Under the pieces are notes generated by a model. The model had not been told where the DNA came from. It did no database searches and saw only the letters and a program-made list of their open reading frames with translations. Positions 45,830 to 57,021 of a DNA stretch of 64,000 bases are shown here, one piece after another (the first letter of the stretch is position 1; every line of letters starts with the position of its first letter). The DNA comes from Enterobacterales bacterium (GTDB taxonomy: Bacteria > Pseudomonadota > Gammaproteobacteria > Enterobacterales > Enterobacteriaceae): positions 1-64,000 of the forward strand of contig JAATFO010000140.1 in the NCBI GenBank assembly GCA_015655145.1, written 5' to 3'. The position numbers and the translations under genes are program-made.

Positions 45830-47296
45830 TCAGTCTTTGAATATCGGGAAGGTCATTTCACCGTATTTGACGAAGTGTGTCCCACGTACCAGCTTGTAAC
45901 CAAACCAGATAATCAGGAATAGCGGAATACCAATATAGGTGGCAGTAACCGCATACCAGTCAATATGGTCAGCAAGAAATGCCTGATAGTTTTGTCCGAG
46001 GGTGATAATCAGGCACAAAATGAAGGCGAACACCGGCCCTAAAGGAAAAAGACCTGAACAATAGGGCAAATCAGCGGTGTCGTTACCTTGCGCCACATAG
46101 CCACGACGGAAACGATAATGACTGATGGCAATCCCCAGCCAGGCGATAAAACCGGTCATGCCGGAGGTATTCAGTAGCCACAAATAGACCTGCTGGTTAC
46201 CAAACATGGAGGTGAGAAAACAGAGCGCGGCCACCAGCGTCGTGGCATAAAGCGCATTGCGTGGTACCCCTCCCGCTGACAATCTGGCGAAGATACGCGG
46301 TGCTTTGCCTTCGCTCGCCAGCATAAATAACATCCGCGTTGATGCATACATCCCGGAATTACCGGCCGACAATACCGCCGTCAGGATCACCGCATTCATT
46401 ACCGCTGCCGCTGAAAGCAAGCCCGCATGCTGAAACACCAGGGTAAACGGGCTGACGCTGATATCTTTCACATCATTACGCAACAGGCTCGGGTCGGTAT
46501 AGGGAATGATTAAACTGATAATCAGGATCGCGAAAACATAGAATAGCAAAATACGCCAGAAGATCTGCCGCACAGCACGTGGAATATTTTTCGCTGGATC
46601 GGCCGATTCCCCCGCCGCAATACCGATCAACTCCGTTCCCTGAAAAGAGAAACCGACAATCATCGCCACGCCAATCATCGCGGAAAAACCACCGGAAAAC
46701 GGCGCGTCATCGATTTGCCAGTTGTGCCAGCCCGCGTGTTCCCCACCCCGCAGAATGCCAACAATCATCAGCACGCCCACAATGATAAAAATAATAATGG
46801 TGGTCACTTTTATCAGGGAAAACCAATATTCCGCCTCACCGAACCCTTTCACTGAAATGTAGTTGAGCAGGAAGATGACGCCAAGAAACAATGCGCTCCA
46901 GATCCAGCCGGGCGTATCCGGAAACCAGTAATTCATCACCAGTTGCGATGCCACCAAATCGACAGCAATAGTCACCGCCCAGTTGTACCAGTAATTCCAG
47001 CCCAGTGCGAAGCCAAAGCCTTCTTCCACGTATTTGGCGCCATAGGTCGAAAAAGACCCCGAGACCGGCATAAACGCCGCCAGTTCACCCAGGCTGGTCA
47101 TCAGGAAATAGACCATCAGACCAATCAGAATATAGGAGAGTAATGCGCCTCCCGGCCCCGCCTGAGAGATGGTTGCGCCTGAGGCCACAAACAAACCCGT
47201 ACCGATGGAACCACCGATGGCAATCATGGTTAAATGGCGGGCTTTTAATTCACGGCGTAATACCGGTTGTTGCTCTGTTTTTGTGTCCTGATCCAT
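45830..47296 (-). CDS. lysP: Lysine-specific permease LysP
   Basis: The 488-residue amino-acid permease of the APC family has twelve membrane segments and follows E. coli LysP nearly throughout: RRELKARHLTMIAIGGSIGT at the start, then GFSFQGTELIGIAAGES. It imports lysine with protons and in E. coli also binds CadC in the acid response. The frame opens at 47347. ATG 47296 gives the usual N-terminus. It stands between the iron ABC genes and yeiE, as in the E. coli order. Confidence 0.96.
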   Translation of the reverse strand: MDQDTKTEQQPVLRRELKARHLTMIAIGGSIGTGLFVASGATISQAGPGGALLSYILIGLMVYFLMTSLGELAAFMPVSGSFSTYGAKYVEEGFGFALGWNYWYNWAVTIAVDLVASQLVMNYWFPDTPGWIWSALFLGVIFLLNYISVKGFGEAEYWFSLIKVTTIIIFIIVGVLMIVGILRGGEHAGWHNWQIDDAPFSGGFSAMIGVAMIVGFSFQGTELIGIAAGESADPAKNIPRAVRQIFWRILLFYVFAILIISLIIPYTDPSLLRNDVKDISVSPFTLVFQHAGLLSAAAVMNAVILTAVLSAGNSGMYASTRMLFMLASEGKAPRIFARLSAGGVPRNALYATTLVAALCFLTSMFGNQQVYLWLLNTSGMTGFIAWLGIAISHYRFRRGYVAQGNDTADLPYCSGLFPLGPVFAFILCLIITLGQNYQAFLADHIDWYAVTATYIGIPLFLIIWFGYKLVRGTHFVKYGEMTFPIFKD

Positions 47297-47484
47297 AGGT
47301 AAACACGATATCTTAATAAAAATAAAGGCGCGATTGTAGCAACTCACCCCGACAAGTATAGTGATAACGCGGCGCCATAAGTTTCCTTCATAATTACCGC
47401 GCTATTATTAGAAAAAAACAAAACTGACCTCACGTCAGGTGGACATTGACGGTTTTCACCGGCTGACGCAGGCCCGGACTTCTG

Positions 47485-48351
47485 TTACTCAATGCGATAA
47501 GACAGAAATCGCGCTAACGCTTTTGAAATGTGTTTCTGGCGATGATGAATACAATAAAGCGTCCGTGATAAAGCCGGCAACGGGATATTTACTTCCACCA
47601 GGGTTCCCATCGTCAATTGTTCTGCAATAACTCTGCGCGACAAACAGCTAATCCCCATGCCATGTCGTACCGCATGTTTGATGGCTTCGGAATTGCCCAG
47701 CTCCATCGCTAACTGGAATTGCGGCAAATGCGATAACAACAAGTAATCGACAATTTCACGCGTACCGGAACCGCGTTCACGCAGAATCCATGGTGCGCCG
47801 GCCAGGGTTTCCAGCGTCACTGCCTGTTGTAAGATCGCGGCATCCGGCGCGGCGAACACCACCAGTTCATCATCCAGCCAGGCTTCGCTCACCAGTTCGC
47901 TCATATGGCAAGGCCCTTCTATCAAACCAAGATCAACACGAAAATCAGCCACCGCCGTGATGACATCCTGGCTATTCCCAACACTCAGTTCAAAGGGTAG
48001 CCTCGGGAAGTCACGCCGATAGCGGGCAATCATGGCGGGTAAGATGTAATTACCAATCGTGCTACTGGCATAGAGGCGAATTGCGCCATTTTCTTCACGA
48101 AATAGCTGTTCGATTTCAGTGGCTTGTTCCAGTAACCCCAACGCCCGCGGATAAAGCAAGCGACCGTATTCATTCAGCACCAGCCTTTTGCCGACACGAT
48201 CAAACAGTTGCACGCCTAATTGTCCTTCCAAATCAGATAGCGCCGCACTGATCGCAGATTGCGATAATGCCATCACCTGTGAAGCTTGCGTGGTTGACCC
48301 ACATTTCAGCACTTCCGTAAATACTTCAACCTGCCGCAATGTAATGTGCAT
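47485..48351 (-). CDS. yeiE: LysR-family regulator YeiE
   Basis: The 288-residue protein has an N-terminal helix-turn-helix ([20 protein letters not shown]) and a CysB-like effector domain. It is divergent from yeiH across 255 bases, as in E. coli and Salmonella. As I recall, YeiE has been linked to sulfite sensing and to iron and motility control in enterobacteria. Its binding sites are expected in the shared intergenic region, but I cannot place them. Confidence 0.93.
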   Translation of the reverse strand: MHITLRQVEVFTEVLKCGSTTQASQVMALSQSAISAALSDLEGQLGVQLFDRVGKRLVLNEYGRLLYPRALGLLEQATEIEQLFREENGAIRLYASSTIGNYILPAMIARYRRDFPRLPFELSVGNSQDVITAVADFRVDLGLIEGPCHMSELVSEAWLDDELVVFAAPDAAILQQAVTLETLAGAPWILRERGSGTREIVDYLLLSHLPQFQLAMELGNSEAIKHAVRHGMGISCLSRRVIAEQLTMGTLVEVNIPLPALSRTLYCIHHRQKHISKALARFLSYRIE

Positions 48352-48606
48352 TATCTATCCTCCTGAGATTTGTTGCTTCACCAGGCAAAAGGGACGCCCA
48401 CCCGATTGATGCATCGGATTGTTGTCATTAGCGTTAATCTGGCGCTAACCACTCACCGTACCGTCATTGTCGTATGCCGCCTGACGACGACATCATGCCT
48501 TGCTCTTACCTCATTACTTATTCCGATTGATTATAAACATATAATCAATTTCTTTTTTAAGCCAGTTCACCGCATTATATCGTCTATCACATAAGGAGAG
48601 ACATCA

Positions 48607-49662
48607 ATGGCTGAACTGGCATTCACTCGATATCATCATCCCGGCCATTTTCTACCCGGATTACTCCTCACGGCGTTAATTGCCGGTAGTGCCATCTGGC
48701 TGGGTAATCTACCTGTCATCGAGGGCTTAGGCCTGGGCGCCCTGACGCTGGCCATTGTTCTCGGTATCGTGGCCGGTAACACGCTCTATCCCAGACTCAA
48801 CAGAACCTGCAATGACGGCGTTATTCTGGCAAAACAGCATTTATTGCGATTGGGCATCATTCTGTATGGTTTTCGCCTCACTTTTCAGCAAATTGCGGAA
48901 GTGGGCGTCAACGGTATCGTGATCGATATATTCATCCTGAGTTCCACCTTTTTTGTCGCCTGTTGGCTCGGACGCACAGTATTTGGTCTTGATCGCGATA
49001 CCGTCTGGCTGATTGGCGCTGGCAGCAGTATCTGTGGTGCTGCCGCAGTACTGGCTAGCGAACCGGTCATTAAAGCAGCACCGGAAAAGGTTGCGGTCGC
49101 CATTGCGACAGTAGTGATTTTCGGCACACTGGCTATTTTTATTTATCCCTTACTGTATCCGCTTATCGTGACAATATTCCCCTGGATAACGGCGACGCAA
49201 TACGGCATTTATACAGGTTCGACAATGCACGAAGTCGCCCAGGTCGTCGCGGCGGGCCATGCGATTAGTCCTGAAACGGAAAACGCGGCGGTAATTACAA
49301 AAATGCTGCGGGTGATGATGCTTGCCCCGTTTCTGTTGTTTCTCGGCGCGAGAATAAAACACAGCACGCCGGCGGACAGCCGCCCCCGGGGACGGATGGT
49401 TTTCCCCTGGTTCGCACTGATCTTCATACTTGTCGCCTTACTGAACTCGTTTCACCTGTTACCCCATCATGCCGTAGAGGCCATTAATCAGTTTGATACC
49501 TTATTGTTAGCAATGGCGATGGCTGCACTGGGGTTAACCACTCATCTCAGTGCCCTGAAACGCGCCGGGCTACGCCCATTGCTACTGGGTTTGGTCCTGT
49601 TTATCTGGCTGATTATTGGCGGAGGAAGCATCAATCTGTTAGTTCATCATTTTCTGCCCTGA
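48607..49662 (+). CDS. yeiH: YeiH, UPF0324 family membrane protein
   Basis: The 351-residue protein has about ten membrane segments and the family patterns [21 protein letters not shown] and [14 protein letters not shown]. The family is annotated as putative sulfate or sulfite exporters. Divergence from yeiE supports a link to sulfur compounds. GGAGAGA lies before ATG 48607. Length agrees with E. coli (349). Confidence 0.93.
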   Translation: MAELAFTRYHHPGHFLPGLLLTALIAGSAIWLGNLPVIEGLGLGALTLAIVLGIVAGNTLYPRLNRTCNDGVILAKQHLLRLGIILYGFRLTFQQIAEVGVNGIVIDIFILSSTFFVACWLGRTVFGLDRDTVWLIGAGSSICGAAAVLASEPVIKAAPEKVAVAIATVVIFGTLAIFIYPLLYPLIVTIFPWITATQYGIYTGSTMHEVAQVVAAGHAISPETENAAVITKMLRVMMLAPFLLFLGARIKHSTPADSRPRGRMVFPWFALIFILVALLNSFHLLPHHAVEAINQFDTLLLAMAMAALGLTTHLSALKRAGLRPLLLGLVLFIWLIIGGGSINLLVHHFLP

Positions 49663-49721
49663 CGGGTTCGGTTATGATGACCGGCTTGCAGCCGCGCAAA
49701 ATTATCATCAGGAGAATCGGC

Positions 49722-50567
49722 ATGAAATTCATCGGAGCCCACGTCAGCGCTGCGGGAGGCGTAGATAAAGCAGTTATCCGCGCCCATGAGCTGGCAGCCA
49801 CCGCCTTCGCACTGTTCACCAAAAACCAGCGTCAGTGGCATGCGGCGCCGCTTACTACTGAGGTTATTGCTGCTTTTCGTGCCGCATGTGAAAAATACCA
49901 CTTCACCTCACAGCAGATCCTGCCCCACGACAGTTACCTGATTAACCTCGGTCATCCGGTCACCGAAGCGCTGGAAAAATCGCGCGCTGCATTTATTGAT
50001 GAGATGAGCCGTTGCCAACAGCTAGGACTGTCGCTGCTTAATTTTCACCCGGGCAGCCATCTGCAACAAATTGATGAACACACCTGCCTGCAACGTATTG
50101 CCGCCTCGATTAATCTCGCACTGGAAAACACCACCGGCGTGACCGCTGTGATTGAAAATACCGCGGGTCAGGGCAGTAACCTCGGTTTCCGTTTTGAACA
50201 TCTGGCGGCGATTATTGATGGCGTTGACGATAAATCACGGGTAGGCGTCTGTATTGATACCTGCCATGCCTTTGCCAGCGGTTATGATTTGCGTAGTGAA
50301 AAGGACTGTGAAGAGACTTTTGCAGAGTTTGACCGTATCGTCGGCTTTAATTATCTGCGCGGTATGCATCTGAATGATGCGAAAAGTGAATTTAACAGTC
50401 GTGTTGACCGACACAATAGCCTTGGCGAGGGCAACATTGGGCAAACCGCCTTTCGCTGGATAATGAAAAACCCGCGCTTTGACGGTATTCCGCTGATCCT
50501 TGAGACCATCGATCCAACTATCTGGAAAGATGAAATTGCCTGGCTGAAATCAGAACAACACGCTTGA
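49722..50567 (+). CDS. nfo: Endonuclease IV (Nfo)
   Basis: The 281-residue AP endonuclease cuts DNA at abasic sites and removes blocked 3' ends. It is a TIM barrel with the zinc ligands spread over segments such as [38 protein letters not shown] and ILETID. The frame opens at 49674. ATG 49722, with AGGAGAATC upstream, gives the family start [13 protein letters not shown]. In E. coli the gene belongs to the SoxRS regulon; no SoxS box was looked for in detail. Confidence 0.96.
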   Translation: MKFIGAHVSAAGGVDKAVIRAHELAATAFALFTKNQRQWHAAPLTTEVIAAFRAACEKYHFTSQQILPHDSYLINLGHPVTEALEKSRAAFIDEMSRCQQLGLSLLNFHPGSHLQQIDEHTCLQRIAASINLALENTTGVTAVIENTAGQGSNLGFRFEHLAAIIDGVDDKSRVGVCIDTCHAFASGYDLRSEKDCEETFAEFDRIVGFNYLRGMHLNDAKSEFNSRVDRHNSLGEGNIGQTAFRWIMKNPRFDGIPLILETIDPTIWKDEIAWLKSEQHA

Positions 50568-50601
50568 CCAAACAGGGCAGCATCCTGCCGCCCTGAGTTC
50601 A

Positions 50602-52296
50602 TCAGGCTTTCTGTGCCTCAACTTCCGGACGTTTCAGCACCGCATACCCCAGCCCCGCCAACAACATACCCGCGATAATCGCCAGTAAATAGCCAATAAC
50701 CGGCGTGATAGCGCCAGGAATCAACAGCACAAACAAACCGCCGTGCGGTGCCATCAATTTAGCGCCAATCGCCATTGAGATAGCGCCGGTAACCGCACCA
50801 CCTATAATACAGCAGGGCAACACGCGAAACGGATCCCGGGCAGCAAAAGGAATCGCCCCTTCAGTGATAAAGCATAACCCCAGCACCAGCGCCGCTTTAC
50901 CGCCTTCCTGTTGACCCTTATTGAATTTCTTACGCGCCACCAACGTTGCCACCCCCATCGCGAGAGGAGGAACCATCCCGGCCGCCATAATTGCCGCCAT
51001 TGGCGCATACGTTTGTGAACTCAATAAACCAACCCCGAACGCATAGGCAACTTTGTTCACTGGCCCGCCCATATCCGTGCACATCATGCCGCCAAGCAAT
51101 GCGCCCAGTAATACGGCATTAGCCGTCCCCATATTAGCCAGCCAACCGGTAAGGCCTGACATGATGCCAGCGACAGGCTTACCGACGACGTAAATCATCA
51201 ATAATCCGGTAATCAGGCTGGCAAATAGCGGAATGATGAGAATCGGCTTTAATGCATCCATACTTTGCGGCAGCCTGACCTTGCCACTGATCAATTTCGC
51301 GGCGTAACCAGCAATAAAACCGGCGATAATCCCGCCGAGGAATCCCGCATTAATACTGGTCGCCAACATGCCGCCAATCAGCCCCGGTGTCAGCCCTGGA
51401 CGGTCAGCAATTGAGAAGGCGATGTAACCGGCCAGTACAGGCACCATCAGGGCGAAAGCACTGCCGCCGCCAATCTGCATCAAGGCCGCAGCCAATGTTC
51501 CCGGCTCTTTAAAGGCGGTGATCCCGAAAGCAAACGACAGCGCAATACACAACCCACCCGCCACCACCATCGGCAACATGTAAGAAACACCGGTTAACAG
51601 ATGGCGATAGGCACCAGCATGCTCTTTTTTCTGTTCATCCGCTGTCGCGGCGGATTGCGCGTTTTTCGGCTGATAAACTTTCGCTTCCACCAGCGCTTTA
51701 TCCAGTTCTTGCGCAGTTTTTTTCAACGCCAGACTGGTTGAGGTGTGATACATGGGTTTACCGGCGAATTTCGCCAGATCAACGTCAATATCCGTTGCTA
51801 CAATAACCAAATCAGCGGCGGCAACTTCTTCTGGCGTGATGGCATTACCCGCACCCACAGAGCCGCGCGTTTCGACTTTCACCCACCAGCCGCGTCGGGT
51901 CGCTTCCGCCTGAATCGCTTCGGCGGCCATAAAGGTATGCGCCACGCCGGTTGGACAGGCCGTTATGGCTACAATGCGTTTCGTTTCCCCCTGACTGGCG
52001 GCCGTCGGAGCGGCTATTGCTGTCGTCTTCCAGAGTGTGGCTTCTGTTTTCACACTGGCGAGGAAGTGTTCCGGCTGGCGCAAAAATGCGTCAATTCCGC
52101 CGAGATAAACCGCTTTACCCACCAGCGCCGCATCATTCGGGATCACAGTCCCGATAACCGCGACTTGTTCAGCCTCCGCCGGATTTTCGGTTAGCGTCAC
52201 GCCCGCTTTGTCCGCCGCCGCTGCGGCAAGACGTTTTGCCATATAACTGGAGGCCAGCCCCAGCGAAGAATCAATTATCAGCAGCGTTTTCATCAC
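50602..52296 (-). CDS. fruA: Fructose PTS enzyme IIB'BC (FruA)
   Basis: The 564-residue permease imports fructose and phosphorylates it to fructose 1-phosphate. It has an N-terminal IIB' domain, then a IIB domain with the phosphocysteine in ITACPTGVAHTFMAAEAIQ near residue 113, and a IIC domain of about eight membrane segments from residue 230. Last gene of fruBKA, 13 bases after fruK. Length matches E. coli (563). Confidence 0.97.
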   Translation of the reverse strand: MMKTLLIIDSSLGLASSYMAKRLAAAAADKAGVTLTENPAEAEQVAVIGTVIPNDAALVGKAVYLGGIDAFLRQPEHFLASVKTEATLWKTTAIAAPTAASQGETKRIVAITACPTGVAHTFMAAEAIQAEATRRGWWVKVETRGSVGAGNAITPEEVAAADLVIVATDIDVDLAKFAGKPMYHTSTSLALKKTAQELDKALVEAKVYQPKNAQSAATADEQKKEHAGAYRHLLTGVSYMLPMVVAGGLCIALSFAFGITAFKEPGTLAAALMQIGGGSAFALMVPVLAGYIAFSIADRPGLTPGLIGGMLATSINAGFLGGIIAGFIAGYAAKLISGKVRLPQSMDALKPILIIPLFASLITGLLMIYVVGKPVAGIMSGLTGWLANMGTANAVLLGALLGGMMCTDMGGPVNKVAYAFGVGLLSSQTYAPMAAIMAAGMVPPLAMGVATLVARKKFNKGQQEGGKAALVLGLCFITEGAIPFAARDPFRVLPCCIIGGAVTGAISMAIGAKLMAPHGGLFVLLIPGAITPVIGYLLAIIAGMLLAGLGYAVLKRPEVEAQKA

Positions 52297-52309
52297 GCCT
52301 CTCCTGCTG

Positions 52310-53248
52310 TCAGTTAAAGGGTTCCAGTTTGACGCGCGTCATCATCGCGGCCAACTGTGTACGATCGGTAATGCCAACATTGCTCTGACTTACTGCCATC
52401 GCTGCCACTGCGGTCGCAAGCCGCAGGGTATGCTCGCTGGATTCTCGCATTAACAGACCATAAATCAGCCCGCCCACCATGGAATCGCCAGCGCCAACAG
52501 TGCTAACCACTTCACAGACCGGCGGTTTCGCTATCCACTCGCCTGAGGCGTTCACCCACAATGCGCCTTCGGCACCGAGAGAGATCACCACATGTGCAAT
52601 GCCTTGCTCACGCAAGGCATGTGCTGCGTCAATCACATCTTGTAACGTCGGTAACTTACGTCCGGCCCATATTTCCAACTCGCGACGATTGGGTTTTACC
52701 AGCCAGGGCGCGGCCTTTAATCCGGCAGTCAGCGCTTCCCGGCTACTGTCGAAAATGATGCAAGGGCAATGGGTTCGCAGATCTTTCATCCAGCGGGTGA
52801 AGGCATCCGGCGGTACACCTGCCGGTAAACTGCCGCTGACGCAGACCATATCAAACTGCCCCAGCCAGCTGAGTGAGTCAGTGGTGAAACGTTCCCAGTC
52901 TTGCGAACTGACATCAAAACCAGAAAAATTCAGGTCGGTGACATCACCATCCTTTTCGGTCAGTTTAACGTTGATACGGGTACGGCCAGGCACGACATGG
53001 AAACGGTTTGCAATACCCAGTTCGCTGAATAAAAGCTGAAAACCATCCTGATTCTCTTTGCCAAGAAACCCCCCTACCGTGACATCAATGCCGAGATCCT
53101 TCAGCACCTTAGCAACGTTAATCCCTTTACCTGCAGCGTGGAGACCGGTGGTCTTCACCAGATTAACTTCACCACGTTCGATTTCCGCACAGTAACCCAC
53201 CAAATCATAGGCTGGGTTAAGAGTGATTGTGGCTACACGCCTGCTCAT
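52310..53248 (-). CDS. fruK: 1-phosphofructokinase (FruK)
   Basis: The 312-residue PfkB-family kinase makes fructose 1,6-bisphosphate from fructose 1-phosphate. [23 protein letters not shown] and the C-terminal catalytic GAGDSMVGG (aspartate base) are present. Its start overlaps the fruB stop by four bases. Length matches the E. coli protein (312). Confidence 0.97.
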   Translation of the reverse strand: MSRRVATITLNPAYDLVGYCAEIERGEVNLVKTTGLHAAGKGINVAKVLKDLGIDVTVGGFLGKENQDGFQLLFSELGIANRFHVVPGRTRINVKLTEKDGDVTDLNFSGFDVSSQDWERFTTDSLSWLGQFDMVCVSGSLPAGVPPDAFTRWMKDLRTHCPCIIFDSSREALTAGLKAAPWLVKPNRRELEIWAGRKLPTLQDVIDAAHALREQGIAHVVISLGAEGALWVNASGEWIAKPPVCEVVSTVGAGDSMVGGLIYGLLMRESSEHTLRLATAVAAMAVSQSNVGITDRTQLAAMMTRVKLEPFN

Positions 53249-54378
53249 GCTGCCCCCTCGCCTAAGCCCGCTGCAATCGCTGCGCCAATGGCATCCAGCG
53301 CCTGTTGGGCATCACTACCACTGGCGGTAAAACGCAGGCGATGACCTTTCTTCACCCCCAGAGCCACCACTTTCATCAGACTACGACCATTGGCCGGTTG
53401 ACCACTGCCATCCAAATTGGTAACGGTGATATCACTGTTAAATTGTTTAATGATACTCACCAAAGTGGTGCCCGGACGCGCGTGCAAACCATGTTCATTA
53501 CGGATAGAGAATTCCGCCGTTAGCGCATTGGCTTGTTCATTCACTTCGCTAGTCAACAATGCCAGCACGCCCACCGTATCGGCTTGCAACAACCGTTCGG
53601 CTTTATGTTCTGTCAACAATGCGCTGAGATAATTCAGCACATTCAGTGGTTGATCATCAGTAACCGCGACCGTAATGAGCATTGACGCGGACTCACCATC
53701 GACATCAAAAGGGTGCGCGACGCGACTTACTGCCACCGCACTGGCGAGGTTACCCTCAGGGCTATCACTCAGCCAAATCCCCTGCCCCAGGTTCAACGGC
53801 TTTGTCGCAATAACATGACCGATAAAGTGAGCATCCACCGCGCCAGCTTGCTGCAGACGACCAGCATTCAATGCCTGAAGCGTGATCAAGTCGCTGGCGG
53901 CAATGTCCAGGGTAATCAGTGAAGCATCAAACAACAACTCAGCCCCCTGCTTTTCACCCAGCAGGATGCTGCGCAAGTTGTCAGCGGAGGTCGTTACTTT
54001 TAATTCTTCCGTAACACGGTCATCGCTCAGGACATGTGTCAACTGACGCAGTAACGCCAGGTGCTCATCAGAACGGGCGGCGATACCGAGAACCACATAG
54101 GCTGTCTGTGAGTCCCCCCAGGCAATACCCTGCGGAAACTGAAACACCTGCACCCCGGTCTTCTGTACCAGATCGCGGGTCTCCGTGGTGCCATGCGGAA
54201 TAGCAATACCATGACCAAGGTAAGTTGAGGTCTGTTTCTCACGGGCAAACATCCCTTCAACATACCCACTGTCAACATTGCCAGCGGCAGTTAACGCTGT
54301 GGCTACCTGGCGAATGGCGTCATCTTTATTGGCGGCGGTGGCGCCAATATGGATGGCGCTCAAATCAAGTTGGAACAT
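53245..54378 (-). CDS. fruB: Fructose PTS diphosphoryl transfer protein (FruB)
   Basis: The 377-residue protein has an EIIA-type domain at the start (phosphohistidine in [13 protein letters not shown] near residue 62), a middle domain, and an HPr-like domain (about 287-377) with phosphohistidine in HGLHARPGT. It relays phosphate from enzyme I to FruA. First gene of the operon. Two Cra sites lie upstream, so the operon is repressed until fructose 1-phosphate accumulates. Confidence 0.97.
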   Translation of the reverse strand: MFQLDLSAIHIGATAANKDDAIRQVATALTAAGNVDSGYVEGMFAREKQTSTYLGHGIAIPHGTTETRDLVQKTGVQVFQFPQGIAWGDSQTAYVVLGIAARSDEHLALLRQLTHVLSDDRVTEELKVTTSADNLRSILLGEKQGAELLFDASLITLDIAASDLITLQALNAGRLQQAGAVDAHFIGHVIATKPLNLGQGIWLSDSPEGNLASAVAVSRVAHPFDVDGESASMLITVAVTDDQPLNVLNYLSALLTEHKAERLLQADTVGVLALLTSEVNEQANALTAEFSIRNEHGLHARPGTTLVSIIKQFNSDITVTNLDGSGQPANGRSLMKVVALGVKKGHRLRFTASGSDAQQALDAIGAAIAAGLGEGAA

Positions 54379-54401
54379 AAATTCGTCTCCCCTGCTGAAA
54401 T

Positions 54402-54413
54402 TGAATCGTTTCA
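54402..54413 (-). promoter_or_regulatory. Cra (FruR) operator, proximal
   Basis: TGAATCGTTTCA is a near-perfect Cra site 24 bases before the fruB start codon. Confidence 0.85.
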
Positions 54414-54458
54414 GCTACATTGCGAAAGAAATGTTTCCCTTACGAAAAAAAATAACGC

Positions 54459-54470
54459 TGAAACGTTTCA
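54459..54470 (-). promoter_or_regulatory. Cra (FruR) operator, distal
   Basis: TGAAACGTTTCA is a perfect 12-base palindrome and strong Cra site, 57 bases from the proximal one. The E. coli fru operon also has two operators. Confidence 0.88.
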
Positions 54471-54780
54471 ATTAGTGTGATACATACTTAGCTCGCGAAG
54501 CAAGTTATTAAGCAACCTGACGTAGCAGATTTTTGACATCACGCACATTTCATCAGAAATATGCCGAACGAAATCGACTACATCGTCAAAAAGCTGAAAT
54601 CGTGTTGAAGCATAATCTATTCATACCATCTCCGTCAGCTAAACGTCAGCAAAAATGCCTTGTGTTGGGCAAAAAATGCGAAAATCGGCAAAGCAAATAC
54701 AATTCAACTGAAACAGCTGTTTAAACAAGTGAGCGCTATGTACCATTTGGCGGTTCTGTTTATTTGGTTGATTCCTCCCT

Positions 54781-55959
54781 ATGCAAACACCGGTTACGTC
54801 TACTCGCCACCTGCCCGACCTTCATTCGGCAGCGTTTCTGGTCGTGGCTTTCTTTTCCGGTATTGCCGGCGCTTTGCAGACACCAACACTCAGTTTATTT
54901 CTTTCCAGTGAAGTTCATGCCCGCCCATTGATGGTCGGTTTGTTCTTTACGGTCAGTGCCGTAATGGGGATTGCAGTTAGCCAGCTACTGGCGGCCCAAT
55001 CTGACCGTCGGGGAAATCGCAAGGCATTGATTTTCCATTGTTGCTTATTAGGTGCTCTGGCCTGCGTTCTGTTTGCATGGAATCGGAACTATTTTGTCCT
55101 GCTGATTATCGGTGTCTTGCTCTCAAGCTTTGGCACCACCGCCAACCCGCAAATGTTTGCATTGGCACGGGAATATGCTGAACATACCGGACGGGAAACG
55201 GTCATGTTCAGTTCAGTAATGCGAGCGCAGGTCTCGCTTGCCTGGGTCATTGGCCCACCTATCGCTTTTGCCCTGGCGCTGGGCTATGGCTTCCAGGCGA
55301 TGTATCTGTCTGCCGCTATCGCTTTTGTCGTCTGTGCATTCATTGTCAGATATCTGCTGCCATCAATGGAAAAAGTGCAGATAAAAACCACCGACACGCG
55401 CCAATCGCCTGCCCGTAATCGTCGCGATACGCTGCTGCTATTCGTTGCCTGTACATTAATGTGGGCATGCAACAGTATCTATCTGATCACCATGCCGCTG
55501 TATGTTGTTCATGAGCTGAGTTTGCCGGAAAAACTGGCCGGTGAATTAATGGGGCTGGCGGCGGGGCTGGAAATACCCGTCATGTTGTTTGCCGGGTATA
55601 TGACCCACCAGGTGGGTAAGCGTCGCATGATGCAATGTTCAATCTTCGCAGGAGTGGTATTCTATGGTGGCTTGTTGTTTATCCATAGCGCCATACCATT
55701 AATGTTATTACAACTGCTGAACGCGATTTTCATCGGTATTCTTGCGGGTATCGGTATGGTTTACTTTCAGGATCTGATGCCTGGTCAGGCTGGCGCGGCA
55801 ACCACTTTATTTACCAACTCAAGCCGTGTTGGCTGGATCATCGCGGGTGCGCTGGTGGCGGTCGTCGCCGAGGTATGGAGCTACCACGCGGTGTTTTACT
55901 TTACGCTGTTGATGATCACCGCTACGCTTTATTGTATCTGGCGGATTCATGATGTCTGA
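54781..55959 (+). CDS. setB: Sugar efflux transporter SetB
   Basis: The 392-residue MFS protein has twelve membrane segments and the Set-family pattern [20 protein letters not shown] near the start and RVGWIIAG near the end. It exports sugars and analogues such as lactose or glucose. ATG 54781 has no Shine-Dalgarno and is the first start after an in-frame stop. A 12-base palindrome AAACAGCTGTTT lies at 54711-54722. The gene converges on yeiW with a 13-base overlap. Confidence 0.94.
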   Translation: MQTPVTSTRHLPDLHSAAFLVVAFFSGIAGALQTPTLSLFLSSEVHARPLMVGLFFTVSAVMGIAVSQLLAAQSDRRGNRKALIFHCCLLGALACVLFAWNRNYFVLLIIGVLLSSFGTTANPQMFALAREYAEHTGRETVMFSSVMRAQVSLAWVIGPPIAFALALGYGFQAMYLSAAIAFVVCAFIVRYLLPSMEKVQIKTTDTRQSPARNRRDTLLLFVACTLMWACNSIYLITMPLYVVHELSLPEKLAGELMGLAAGLEIPVMLFAGYMTHQVGKRRMMQCSIFAGVVFYGGLLFIHSAIPLMLLQLLNAIFIGILAGIGMVYFQDLMPGQAGAATTLFTNSSRVGWIIAGALVAVVAEVWSYHAVFYFTLLMITATLYCIWRIHDV

Positions 55960-56216
55960 TGTTCAGGGGCGGTGTCCGCTTCAAGCTGTAACAGATAAAT
56001 CATCGCCTGTGCCCGGTGCTGACCACACATTTCCGCTGATGGCCGCAAGCTTGCACAGACCGCCGGGCGTAATGAAGAAGCGAAAATTTTGCAGCGCTGA
56101 TGTTCATCCAACTGTATACAAGCCGTATTCGCGGGTTTGCCGTCGGGCATGCCGGGGATCGGAGAAGAAATGGATGGCGCAGTACAACAAGCCCCGCAAT
56201 CGCTACGACATATCAT
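55947..56216 (-). CDS. yeiW: YeiW, small cysteine-rich (YkgJ-like, UPF0153) protein
   Basis: The 89-residue protein starts [10 protein letters not shown] and has further cysteines in [22 protein letters not shown] and EMCGQH, the cysteine pattern of the YkgJ (zinc/iron-chelating) family. The frame opens at 56342. I choose ATG 56216 because family members begin two or three residues before the first CxxxCxxCC cluster. Its position after setB, on the opposite strand, is as in E. coli. Function unknown. Confidence 0.8.
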   Translation of the reverse strand: MICRSDCGACCTAPSISSPIPGMPDGKPANTACIQLDEHQRCKIFASSLRPAVCASLRPSAEMCGQHRAQAMIYLLQLEADTAPEHQTS

Positions 56217-56397
56217 CAGTACCTGGCCCGAAATCCGCAGAAGCCCCATTGTACTGAAAGCGAACCACTGTTGCTGGGTTTTATTGCGTAACTGTGCGCA
56301 ATTTTCACTTTCTTGCCGAGCGGACACTTGCCTGAATGTCACACCGCGAGTACCTTGGCGCGATAAATTTTAATGACAGTGGCTGGAGAGAGCGACA

Positions 56398-56970
56398 ATG
56401 CCAAGAGCAAACGAGATTAAACGCGGTATGGCCGTAACATGGAACGGGAAATTACTGCTGGTGAAAGACATTGATATTCAGAGCCCAAGTGCTCGCGGTG
56501 CAACCACTTTGTACAAAATGCGCTTCACTGATATTCGTACCGGTTTGAAAGTTGAAGAACGTTTCAAAGGTGACGATATCCTTGATGCCATCTCGTTGAG
56601 TCGCCGCATGGTCACTTTCTCTTATCTGGATGGTGATGAATATGTCTTTATGGATGATGAGGACTACACGCCTTATTCTTTCAAGCGGGAACAGATTGAA
56701 GAAGAATTATTGTTCATTCCACCAGCCGGTATTCCCGGCATCCAGGTTCTGACCATGGATGGCCAGGTATTGGCGCTCGAACTACCGCAAACGGTAGATA
56801 TGGAAATTGTGGATACCTCACCGGGTATCAAAGGCGCATCTGCCAGTGCCCGCACTAAACCTGCCGCAATGAGTACCGGTCTGGTGGTTCAGGTACCAGA
56901 GTACCTTAGCAATGGCGATAAAATCCGTATCCATATCGCTGAACGCCGTTATATGGGACGTGCGGATTAA
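56398..56970 (+). CDS. yeiP: Elongation factor P-like protein YeiP (EfpL)
   Basis: The 190-residue paralogue of EF-P has three domains: a KOW-like start ([20 protein letters not shown]), the central OB domain and the C-terminal OB domain ([22 protein letters not shown]). It acts on ribosomes stalled at difficult sequences. The tip loop differs from EF-P: it reads [13 protein letters not shown], with an arginine where EF-P carries the modified lysine. Length matches E. coli (190). Confidence 0.96.
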   Translation: MPRANEIKRGMAVTWNGKLLLVKDIDIQSPSARGATTLYKMRFTDIRTGLKVEERFKGDDILDAISLSRRMVTFSYLDGDEYVFMDDEDYTPYSFKREQIEEELLFIPPAGIPGIQVLTMDGQVLALELPQTVDMEIVDTSPGIKGASASARTKPAAMSTGLVVQVPEYLSNGDKIRIHIAERRYMGRAD

Positions 56971-57021
56971 ATCTGCTACGGTTTCCGTCATCGGCACAGG
57001 CCGTCGGTTTGAGGAGAGAAC

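Noticed and set aside
54711-54722. Palindrome AAACAGCTGTTT upstream of setB as an operator
   Set aside because: A perfect 12-base palindrome, but AT-rich ends and no known regulator; mentioned with setB but not called.
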